NCBI GenBank assembly: GCA_020047835.1
Contig: JAIFNJ010000148.1
Span: forward strand, 1 to 6,300
DNA length: 6,300 nt
From: Bacteroidota bacterium
GTDB taxonomy: Bacteria; Bacteroidota; Bacteroidia; Bacteroidales; SZUA-534
Direction: 5' to 3'
Of this stretch, positions 1-6,199 are shown piece after piece; the stretch's first letter is position 1; every line of letters starts with the position of its first letter. The notes under the pieces were generated by a model, which saw only the letters and a list, made by a program, of their open reading frames with translations, had not been told where the DNA came from and searched no databases. The translations under genes and the position numbers were made by a program.

Positions 1-1850
1 ATCTCTGCAGCAAGTTTGGAACCTAAACTTTCGGCCTTTTTCCAATCGGTGCAGGCGTTTTCTGTTTCGTTTAAAAAAAGATAGGTGTTGCCCCTATTAA
101 TGTAGGCATTGGCAAATGCTGGTTCGTTGTCAATTACTTGATTGTAATAAATGAGGGCTTGTTTATAATTTTGAACACGCGCCAAAATATTGGCTAACGT
201 ATATGCCGCTTGGGTATGATTTGGTTTAATGGTTAAAAAATACTCCAGGCTTTGAATGCTTTCCCTAAATGCGCCGGATTTCTGCTCTGCCAGGCCTTTG
301 TAATAGAAGAGTTCCGGTTGATCAAATCCCAAATTGATGCAAGTGGTAAAATCTAGTATTGCTTGGTTGAATTCCTCCAGTTTTAAATATAAATTGCCCC
401 GGTGATAATAAGCCAACCCATTTTTAGGTTCCAGTTTTATTGCCAAAGTAAAATCAGCAAGAGCCTTCTCACTGTTTTGCTTCAAATAGTTGCTCAATCC
501 ACGGTTTATATAGGCATCATAAAAAGTAGGTGATAGGTCAATAGTCTGGTTATAATCGGCAATTGCTTGGTCGAATTCGTTGGCCTCTTGATACGATTTT
601 CCCCTTTCAAAATAAGCCAAAGGCAATTCGGGTTCGGTTTCAATGACCCGGCTCCAAATGGCAATTTCATTTTTCCAGTGTTTCGACTCCTGAAAGGTTA
701 ACGTGCCCCAAATACAAGCCAACAGTATGAAAAATACCGAAATGAGGAAAGACTTTTTTCGTTCAAACCACGGAAAAAAAATGGAACCAAAAGCTATTCC
801 CAATCCAATATATGGTAAATACGAATACCGGTCTGAAACAATGTCGTTGCCAGTTGGGATTATTTTAACCAGTAATACTATGGAAACGGTATAAAATAAA
901 ATGCCAGCAATAAAAAGTTTGTTTCTACGGAAGTGGAAAGTGATTAGAGCAAAAAGCAGTAATCCAATCCAGCTCAAATAATACCACCATTCAATCTGAT
1001 TTTCAACTACTCTGGGGTAAAGGTGCTTGGCCGCCAATCCAACAGGCAAAAAAAGCTGGTAGATATACCAAACAAAAGAATAAACAGGCAGTGTAATGAG
1101 TTGTAAAAAGTTGTAGTTGAATGCAATGGGTTGAATAAAATCAATGGAGTTTTGGGCTTTTATGTTTACCAATCCAAAAAGAAAAGAGGTTAAAAAATAG
1201 AACCATTTTTGCCAAATGAATTTCCATGAAAATTTTTCATCGTTTAAGTAATCCAGTAAAACCAGCAAAATGGGTAAAACAACAGCAGTAGCTTTTGATA
1301 GCAGCGATAAAAAGAAAAATACAAAAGTAAATCCTCTATAAATCCACCGATTAGTTGATTTAAGTTTCTGGTATGTTATCAACGAAAGCAATAAATAGAA
1401 AGTAAACAACACATCTTTTCGTTCCGAAATCCATACAACCGATTCCAGATGCATGGGATGCAATGCAAAAAGTAGTGTGGTAAAAATTCCTATATTTTTG
1501 TTTTTGGTTAAATTTTTCACAAAATAAAAAACCAAAAGGGTATTCAGTAGGTGTAGCAATAAATTATGAATGCGGTATCCGTAAGGGTTGGTTCCAAATA
1601 ACTGGTAATCTGCAATTAACGATAGCGTGGTTAACGGATGATAAAGCCCATAAACAAATTCAGTAAAAATGCTGGTAGCATTGTTAGGAAAATTAGTTAC
1701 TACCGGGTTATTGAGTATTAAGCGGCTGTCGTCGAGGTTTGGATAAAAAGCAAAATGAAGGGATGGCAAGTATACCCAAATGGTAAGGCTTAATATGAGA
1801 AAAATCAAAAGCTTCTCGCTCTTGAACAGCTTTGTTATTCTTTCATTCAT
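1..1850 (-). CDS. TMTC-like polytopic membrane protein with C-terminal TPR repeats (partial, C-terminus cut by window edge)
   Basis: I read 616 uninterrupted codons on the minus strand; the frame is still open at position 1. The ATG at 1850-1848 is fixed as the start because an in-frame TAG lies at 1877-1875 and the next in-frame Met is residue 133. Residues 14-33 are hydrophobic, and about ten more hydrophobic segments follow up to residue 386. Recognisable motifs are a D40-D41 pair in the first extracytoplasmic loop, YHPLTTLS (70-77), HPMHLESVVWISERKDVL (131-148), LLSKATAVVLP (183-193) and DRYSYLP (340-346). This pattern is typical of bacterial relatives of the eukaryotic TMTC proteins (GT-C fold, O-mannosyltransferases). 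From about residue 409 there are six TPR-like units of 34 residues, the last ending in a DWKKAESLG signature. That final unit suggests only a few residues are missing. By family, the membrane part may transfer a sugar from a lipid carrier, with the TPRs binding protein partners. The substrate is unknown, and the enzymatic role is inference. Confidence 0.85.
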   Translation of the reverse strand, partial: MNERITKLFKSEKLLIFLILSLTIWVYLPSLHFAFYPNLDDSRLILNNPVVTNFPNNATSIFTEFVYGLYHPLTTLSLIADYQLFGTNPYGYRIHNLLLHLLNTLLVFYFVKNLTKNKNIGIFTTLLFALHPMHLESVVWISERKDVLFTFYLLLSLITYQKLKSTNRWIYRGFTFVFFFLSLLSKATAVVLPILLVLLDYLNDEKFSWKFIWQKWFYFLTSFLFGLVNIKAQNSIDFIQPIAFNYNFLQLITLPVYSFVWYIYQLFLPVGLAAKHLYPRVVENQIEWWYYLSWIGLLLFALITFHFRRNKLFIAGILFYTVSIVLLVKIIPTGNDIVSDRYSYLPYIGLGIAFGSIFFPWFERKKSFLISVFFILLACIWGTLTFQESKHWKNEIAIWSRVIETEPELPLAYFERGKSYQEANEFDQAIADYNQTIDLSPTFYDAYINRGLSNYLKQNSEKALADFTLAIKLEPKNGLAYYHRGNLYLKLEEFNQAILDFTTCINLGFDQPELFYYKGLAEQKSGAFRESIQSLEYFLTIKPNHTQAAYTLANILARVQNYKQALIYYNQVIDNEPAFANAYINRGNTYLFLNETENACTDWKKAESLGSKLAAE

Positions 1851-1880
1851 AACTAAAGTAATAATTTCAAAAAGCTATGC

Positions 1881-1896
1881 TCAACCTATGGGTTGA
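1881..1896 (-). other. Small hairpin in the 5' leader of the TMTC-like gene
   Basis: TCAACC (1881-1886) and GGTTGA (1891-1896) form a perfect 6-bp inverted repeat around a 4-nt loop. It lies between the predicted start of the leftward transcript and its ATG, about 30 nt upstream of the start codon. It could be an RNA hairpin or a small dyad operator. Its function is unknown. Confidence 0.35.
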
Positions 1897-1910
1897 AGTT
1901 ATTTTAAACT

Positions 1911-1940
1911 CAAAAATACATGCATTATTTGTTTTACAAC
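1911..1940 (-). promoter_or_regulatory. Candidate Bacteroidota promoter for the TMTC-like gene
   Basis: Read on the minus strand, TATTTTTG (1918-1911) matches the -7 consensus TAnnTTTG exactly. GTTG (1940-1937) lies 18 bp upstream, close to the TTG/TTTG -33 element of this phylum. Transcription would begin near 1905, giving a leader of roughly 55 nt before the ATG at 1850. The region is AT-rich, so a chance match is possible. Confidence 0.5.
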
Positions 1941-1946
1941 TACCTT

Positions 1947-1996
1947 CCAGAAAAAATATGTTTATTAAAAGTGCTATTAAATAGAATTTATTCTGG
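1947..1996. repeat. 11-bp inverted repeat upstream of the maeB promoter
   Basis: CCAGAAAAAAT (1947-1957) and ATTTATTCTGG (1986-1996) are inverted copies matching at 10 of 11 positions, with a 28-bp AT-rich spacer. The right arm overlaps where the -33 element of the maeB promoter should be, so the pair could be a regulator binding site. The A/T part of each arm has low information; the CCAGAA/TTCTGG ends carry most of the signal. Confidence 0.35.
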
Positions 1997-2007
1997 TGAA
2001 ACTGGAG

Positions 2008-2015
2008 TAACTTTG
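2008..2015 (+). promoter_or_regulatory. maeB: Candidate -7 promoter element for maeB
   Basis: TAACTTTG matches the Bacteroidota -7 consensus TAnnTTTG exactly and ends 28 bp before the maeB ATG. The -33 element is weak: TTTA at 1987-1990, 17 bp upstream, is the nearest candidate. The leader would be roughly 20-25 nt. It is A-rich and has no Shine-Dalgarno sequence, as is usual in this phylum. Confidence 0.55.
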
Positions 2016-2043
2016 TTTTAACAATTTACTAAACAAAATTATC

Positions 2044-4329
2044 ATGGCAACTTTCACAAAAGACGATGCACTGCGTTACCACGAGCAGGGCAAACCTGGT
2101 AAAATTGAAGTGGTTCCTACCAAACCATACAGTACACAATACGATTTATCGCTCGCTTATTCACCGGGCGTGGCTGAGCCATGTCTGGAAATTGAAAAAA
2201 ATCCGGAAGATGCATACCGTTACACGGCCAAGGGAAATTTGGTAGCAGTTATTAGCAATGGAACTGCAGTTCTTGGATTGGGCGATATTGGTGCATTGGC
2301 CGGTAAACCGGTTATGGAAGGCAAAGCGTTGTTATTTAAAATTTTTGCCGATGTGGATGTATTTGATATTGAAGTGAATGAAAAAGACCCCAAAAAGTTT
2401 ATTGAAGCAGTTAAAGCCATTTCTCCAACTTTTGGAGGAATAAACCTTGAAGATATTAAAGCACCGGAATGTTTTGAGATAGAAGAGACCTTGATCAGGG
2501 AGCTAAATATTCCGGTAATGCACGACGATCAGCACGGCACAGCAATCATATCAGGTGCAGCGCTAATCAATGCATTGGAACTGGTAAGTAAAAAACCACA
2601 GGATGTTAAAGTGGTAGTTAATGGTGCTGGAGCTTCGGGAATTATGTGCGCTCGTTTTTATGTATCGCTGGGGGTTAAAAAGGAAAATGTCTGGATGGTA
2701 GATTCTAAAGGATTGCTGACCAAGAAACGAACCGATTTAAATGAGATGAAGCTGTATTTTGCCCAGGATTCCAATTTGGTTACACTGGAAGAGGTAATAG
2801 CAAATGCCGATGTGTTTTTAGGGTTATCAAAAGGAAATATACTAAGCAAAGAAATGGTTCGGTCAATGGCTAAAGATCCCATAGTTTTTGCCATGGCAAA
2901 CCCCACACCTGAAATATCATACGAAAATGCCATGGATGCCCGAAAGGATATAATTTTTGCCACCGGACGATCTGACTATCCCAACCAAGTGAATAATGTA
3001 CTCGGATTTCCTTTTATTTTCAGAGGGGCACTCGATGTGCGGGCAACTGTTATCAATGAAGAAATGAAAAAGGCAGCTACATACGCTTTGGCGGCATTAG
3101 CCAAAGAAGATGTACCTGAAAAAGTAAATGCAGCCTATAATAGCAAAAACCTAACCTTTGGTCGCGAATACATCATTCCCAAACCACTCGACCCTCGCTT
3201 AATTACTGTAGTAGCACCTGCTGTTGCTAAGGCGGCTATGGATTCCGGAGTTGCAAAATCACCCATAAAAGATTGGGATGCCTATCGGATTAAGCTTATG
3301 AAACAGATGGGAATCTACAACAAGCTTACCGATGTGATTCATACTAAAGCTAAACAACAATTAAAACGGATTGTGATTTCAGATGCTGAAAATTATAATG
3401 TAATTAAAGCAGTTCAAATGATAGTGGAGCAAAAAATTGCGGCTCCGATTTTGATTGGAAACCGGGCAAAAATTGAAGCCAACATTCGCGAAAACTGTGC
3501 TCTGGGTTGCGATGTTCCAATTATTGATTATAACGATTTAATTGAAACCGATAGGTTAGAGCATTATGCTCAACTGCTTTTCCAAAAAAGGCAACGTAAA
3601 GGAAGTAACCTCGACGAGGCCCGCCAATTGGTTCGCAATATTGATTATTTTGGGGTGATGATGGTTGAAGCGGGCGATGCCGATGGTTTTTTAGCCGGGT
3701 TCTCAACCAAGTATTCCAATACCATTAAACCGGCTTTGCAAATATGCGGAACCAATAATTCATTAAACCATGCTGCCGGTATGTATGTGGTAATGAACAA
3801 AAAAGGTACTTTCTTTTTTGCCGATACCACAATAAATCATACCCCAAATACCCGCACGCTAATTGATACTACCTTGCTAACCGTAAATGAAGTACGCAAG
3901 TTTAATATGGAACCTGTAGTAGCCATGGTTTCATACTCCAATTTTGGGTCTACCCGCACCGGAAGTCCTCAAGAAGTGAGAGATGCCGTATCATACTTGC
4001 ATAAAGAATACCCTGAATTGATTGTTGATGGTGAAATGCAGGCCAATTATGCTTTTAATAAGCAGATGCGTATGGAAAAATTTCCCTTCTCGAAAATTGG
4101 AAATAGAGATGTGAATACCATTATTTTCCCAAATTTAAGCTCGGGTAACATTGCCTATAAAATGATGATGGAAATTACCGATGCAGAGATTATTGGGCCT
4201 ATTTTATTGGGAATAAAAAAACCAATTAATGTATTGCAAATGGGCGCTTCCATTCGCGAAATTGTGAATATGGCGGCCATTACAGCCATTGGTGCTCAAA
4301 CCTATTCCGATGAAATTTTGAAATTGTAA
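2044..4329 (+). CDS. maeB: NADP-dependent malic enzyme with C-terminal phosphotransacetylase-like domain
   Basis: This 761-residue cytoplasmic enzyme oxidatively decarboxylates (S)-malate to pyruvate, CO2 and reduced nicotinamide cofactor, linking the TCA cycle to pyruvate and supplying NADPH. The malic domain (about 1-165) shows Y39 in YSPGVAEPC and K94 in GKPVMEGKALLFK as the likely catalytic pair. E136-D137 and D162 in HDDQHGTA are the metal ligands. The nucleotide-binding domain follows to about residue 400, with GAGASG at 194-199 and D220-S-K-G after the second strand. NADP preference is assigned by similarity to MaeB, not proved by these residues. From about 436 to 761 lies a phosphotransacetylase-type domain, with SYSNFGSTRTGS (630-641) and DGEMQAN (662-668). 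In characterised MaeB proteins this domain lacks acetyltransferase activity and senses acetyl-CoA. Full length, with no frameshift. It has its own promoter element and a terminator directly after the stop, so it is probably monocistronic. Confidence 0.95.
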   Translation: MATFTKDDALRYHEQGKPGKIEVVPTKPYSTQYDLSLAYSPGVAEPCLEIEKNPEDAYRYTAKGNLVAVISNGTAVLGLGDIGALAGKPVMEGKALLFKIFADVDVFDIEVNEKDPKKFIEAVKAISPTFGGINLEDIKAPECFEIEETLIRELNIPVMHDDQHGTAIISGAALINALELVSKKPQDVKVVVNGAGASGIMCARFYVSLGVKKENVWMVDSKGLLTKKRTDLNEMKLYFAQDSNLVTLEEVIANADVFLGLSKGNILSKEMVRSMAKDPIVFAMANPTPEISYENAMDARKDIIFATGRSDYPNQVNNVLGFPFIFRGALDVRATVINEEMKKAATYALAALAKEDVPEKVNAAYNSKNLTFGREYIIPKPLDPRLITVVAPAVAKAAMDSGVAKSPIKDWDAYRIKLMKQMGIYNKLTDVIHTKAKQQLKRIVISDAENYNVIKAVQMIVEQKIAAPILIGNRAKIEANIRENCALGCDVPIIDYNDLIETDRLEHYAQLLFQKRQRKGSNLDEARQLVRNIDYFGVMMVEAGDADGFLAGFSTKYSNTIKPALQICGTNNSLNHAAGMYVVMNKKGTFFFADTTINHTPNTRTLIDTTLLTVNEVRKFNMEPVVAMVSYSNFGSTRTGSPQEVRDAVSYLHKEYPELIVDGEMQANYAFNKQMRMEKFPFSKIGNRDVNTIIFPNLSSGNIAYKMMMEITDAEIIGPILLGIKKPINVLQMGASIREIVNMAAITAIGAQTYSDEILKL

Positions 4330-4346
4330 CCGTTCAAAACTTACTG

Positions 4347-4378
4347 AAAAACCGGATTTCTTTAAGTCCGGTTTTTTT
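4347..4378 (+). terminator. Rho-independent terminator of maeB
   Basis: AAAAACCGGA (4347-4356) pairs perfectly with TCCGGTTTTT (4367-4376). Three further inner pairs (T·G, T-A, T-A) leave a CTTT loop. The descending arm runs into a T tract through 4378. It begins 18 bp after the maeB stop codon. The ascending A run would also give a short U tract on the opposite strand, so weak bidirectional action is possible. Confidence 0.9.
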
Positions 4379-4423
4379 ATGGCCCAATTTTTTGAATCCG
4401 ATGTCAGCAATACACCAAATTGT

Positions 4424-4431
4424 TATCTTTG
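4424..4431 (+). promoter_or_regulatory. Candidate -7 promoter element for the MaoC-like gene
   Basis: TATCTTTG matches TAnnTTTG exactly and ends 23 bp before the ATG at 4455. It lies downstream of the maeB terminator, as expected for an independent transcription unit. The only TTTG upstream (4391-4394) is 29 bp away, longer than the usual spacing of about 20 bp, so the -33 element is unclear. No Shine-Dalgarno is present in the AAAAATTAAACGT leader. Confidence 0.55.
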
Positions 4432-4454
4432 CTTCGAACTGAAAAATTAAACGT

Positions 4455-4922
4455 ATGAGCAAAGTTGTTATAAAATGTTTTGAAGATCTTCAAAGCCAGA
4501 TAGGAAAAGAGTTAGGGGTATCGGGTTACCATACCATTACCCAGGAACAAATCAATAAATTTGCCGATGCCACCCTTGATCACCAATGGATTCATACCGA
4601 TGTGGAGCGCGCTAAAGCAGAATCCCCATTCAAAAATACCATCGCCCACGGATATTTAACCCTATCCTTGCTACCCTACTTATGGGACCAGATTATTGAC
4701 ATTCAAAACCTGAAAATGCAGGTAAATTATGGAATCGAAAAATTCCGGTTCAATCAGGCGGTATTGGTAAACAGTGCGGTTCGTTTAAAAGCCAGTGTAA
4801 TCAATGTGGTGGATTTGCGCGGTGTAACCAAGGCCAATATTGGCGTGGTGCTTGAAATTGAAGGGAGCAAAAAACCGGCATTTGAAGGCGAAACCGTGTT
4901 TGTTTACCATTTTGAGAAGTAG
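4455..4922 (+). CDS. MaoC-like (R)-specific enoyl-CoA hydratase, NodN/HtdZ type
   Basis: This 155-residue soluble single hotdog-fold protein belongs to the MaoC dehydratase group. By family it hydrates trans-2-enoyl-CoA to (R)-3-hydroxyacyl-CoA, usually as a dimer. The hydratase-2 signature is clear in FADATLDHQWIHTD (36-49), where D42 and H47 have the five-residue spacing of the catalytic Asp/His pair. It is followed by SPFKNTIAHGYLTLSLLP (57-74), a stretch typical of NodN-like proteins and mycobacterial HtdZ (Rv0130). Length fits the family. The start is supported by an in-frame TGA at 4440-4442 and by the promoter element just upstream. The gene stands after the maeB terminator, and the structured GAAG-type repeat begins five bases after its stop. 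Its acyl chain specificity and its pathway (fatty acid breakdown, storage polymer, lipid synthesis) cannot be told from sequence, and no neighbour clarifies it. Confidence 0.9.
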   Translation: MSKVVIKCFEDLQSQIGKELGVSGYHTITQEQINKFADATLDHQWIHTDVERAKAESPFKNTIAHGYLTLSLLPYLWDQIIDIQNLKMQVNYGIEKFRFNQAVLVNSAVRLKASVINVVDLRGVTKANIGVVLEIEGSKKPAFEGETVFVYHFEK

Positions 4923-4927
4923 CATTT

Positions 4928-5029
4928 GAAGTCAGAAGACCGAAGATAGAAGACCGAAGAAAGAAGCTAGGAGTCCGAAGAAAATGCAACTTCTGACTTC
5001 CGGCTTCTGACTCCCGTCTTCAAACTTCC
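4928..5029. repeat. Purine-rich/pyrimidine-rich inverted repeat made of GAAG-type units
   Basis: The left arm (about 4928-4984) is almost all purine, built from GAAG-containing units. The right arm (about 4990-5029) is its pyrimidine-rich inverse. GAAGTCAGAAG (4928-4938) has a perfect inverted copy at 4990-5000. Nested pairing is also possible: 4970-4980 with 4990-5000 (nine Watson-Crick pairs, one G·T, one mismatch, nine-base loop), 4962-4967 with 5003-5008 (6/6) and 4949-4954 with 5016-5021 (6/6). It fills nearly all of the gap between the hydratase stop and the aminotransferase start. No T tract follows the descending arm, so it is not a canonical intrinsic terminator. It may be an interspersed intergenic repeat, an RNA-stabilising hairpin, or a region of slipped-strand expansion. 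Confidence 0.75.
4934..4960 (+). repeat. Tandem direct repeat of 13 bp inside the purine arm
   Basis: AGAAGACCGAAGA occurs identically at 4934-4946 and 4948-4960, giving a 14-bp period. A degenerate relative, GGAGTCCGAAGA, follows at 4970-4981. This suggests that the purine arm grew by tandem duplication. Confidence 0.7.
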
Positions 5030-5050
5030 ATAAAATAAATCCACTTTACC

Positions 5051-6196
5051 ATGTCCATCGACGAAAGGCTGGCCAATACTGACTTCCCACTTCCCACCAT
5101 TAGGCAGGTGAACAATGCCAAACATCACAGTTCTATTAGTTTAGGATTGGGTGAATTGAAGGATTTTCCGGTGGATGGGCAGATTATTGACGCTATTCAG
5201 AAATCACTGCTTACCGATGGAGCCAATTATACGGCCAATGCTGGACTGCCTGCTTTGCGAACTGCTATTGCAAGTAAACATCAAAAAGTAGATGGATATA
5301 CCTATTCAGCCGAAAATATTCTGATAACCGTTGGTGTGCAGAATGCCCTGTATGCAGTTATTAAAACCTTAGCCAAGCTAGGAGCCAAAAGGATTTTGAT
5401 ACCCGAAATATACTTTGGCATTTACTGGAAGATTCCACAGGATTTTGGGCTGCAAGTTATCACATATCCGTTAATCGAAAACTTTGGTATTGATTTAATC
5501 GCATTGTCCAACCTGCTATTGCCCGACGATTTGGTTATCATCAATTCGCCGGCTAACCCAACAGGTAGGGTTTTTACCGTTCAAGAACAGCAAGAACTGG
5601 CGGCTGTATTGAAAAGCAAGCTGACCCAAGGATATTTGATTTCCGATGAGATATACAGCCAATTGATTTATGAAGGCGAACCCGCCATCAGCTTTTCTGC
5701 TTTTTTCGACCGTACCTTGGTGCTCGATGGCATCTCGAAAAGTTCTGCCGCAGCGGGTTTGCGCGTAGGTTGGATCGTTACCCGGAACCAAAAGCTGGCA
5801 CAGGCAGTTACCTCGAACAATGCCACGGTTATCAGTTGTCCGCCTACCATAAACCAATATGCGGCCATTCCGGTGGTGCAAGGCTTGACGAAAGTAACCA
5901 TTGAAAAATACAATGCCGTGCTCCGGCAAAACCGCGATGTGGCCATCAACCTGTTGGACAAGAATCACATTCCATACATAAAACCTACAGGCAGCTTTTA
6001 CCTTTTTCCCAAAATCAGCCAATTGCTAAACCAATCCGTAAAGCAGTTTTGCCTGGAAACCGCCAGCCAACCCGATGGGGTAGTCGTAATTCCCGGTGAG
6101 GCTTTTGGTGCTCCCAATTACATCCGTATTTCCCTGGCTTCGTTGCAAATTGAGGAAGGAATGGATCGGTTGATTCGTTGTTTGAAGATAAAATAA
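5051..6196 (+). CDS. PLP-dependent aminotransferase, fold type I (class I/II)
   Basis: This 381-residue cytoplasmic enzyme has the full signature set of the aspartate aminotransferase superfamily. It shows NYTANAGLPALRTAI early in the chain, SPANPTG (166-172, N169 contacts the PLP ring), DEIY (199-202, D199 to the pyridine nitrogen, Y202 to O3') and DGISKSSAAAGLRVGW (226-241). K230 is the Schiff-base lysine and R238 binds the phosphate. NYIRISLA carries R359, the expected substrate carboxylate arginine. Length is normal and nothing catalytic is missing. It would transfer an amino group between an amino acid and a 2-oxoacid; the substrate cannot be assigned from these motifs. ATG 5051 is chosen because an in-frame TAA lies at 5036-5038 and no other Met intervenes. 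No TAnnTTTG element is seen just upstream, so transcription may come through the repeat from the hydratase gene. The downstream gene converges 3 bp away. Confidence 0.93.
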   Translation: MSIDERLANTDFPLPTIRQVNNAKHHSSISLGLGELKDFPVDGQIIDAIQKSLLTDGANYTANAGLPALRTAIASKHQKVDGYTYSAENILITVGVQNALYAVIKTLAKLGAKRILIPEIYFGIYWKIPQDFGLQVITYPLIENFGIDLIALSNLLLPDDLVIINSPANPTGRVFTVQEQQELAAVLKSKLTQGYLISDEIYSQLIYEGEPAISFSAFFDRTLVLDGISKSSAAAGLRVGWIVTRNQKLAQAVTSNNATVISCPPTINQYAAIPVVQGLTKVTIEKYNAVLRQNRDVAINLLDKNHIPYIKPTGSFYLFPKISQLLNQSVKQFCLETASQPDGVVVIPGEAFGAPNYIRISLASLQIEEGMDRLIRCLKIK

Positions 6197-6199
6197 TAC

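Noticed and set aside
703..894. A 63-codon plus-strand open frame
   Set aside because: It is antisense to the continuous membrane-protein frame, in the DRYSYLP region, and its product has no family resemblance.
1963..1981. TATTAAA direct repeats as an operator of their own
   Set aside because: Two 7-bp A/T-only words 12 bp apart in AT-rich intergenic DNA are expected by chance; mentioned only as part of the promoter region.
4801..4989. A minus-strand open frame running through the repeat and the end of the hydratase gene
   Set aside because: Its coding impression comes from the repeat's triplet-like composition. It overlaps the real hydratase gene and shows no conserved motif.
4928..5029. 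CRISPR array or intrinsic terminator
   Set aside because: Repeats are short, adjacent and degenerate with no unique spacers, so it is not CRISPR. The descending arm is followed by AAACTTCCATAAAAT rather than a T tract, so it is not a standard terminator.
4928..5029. Insertion sequence remnant or MITE
   Set aside because: The inverted arms could suggest a MITE, but I see no target-site duplication or transposase-type terminal repeat, and the purine/pyrimidine tandem structure explains the symmetry better.
5516..6022. A 168-codon open frame antisense to the aminotransferase
   Set aside because: It lies wholly opposite a gene with complete catalytic motifs, is rich in R, G and C without a recognisable motif, and has no promoter or start context. 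It is a shadow frame.
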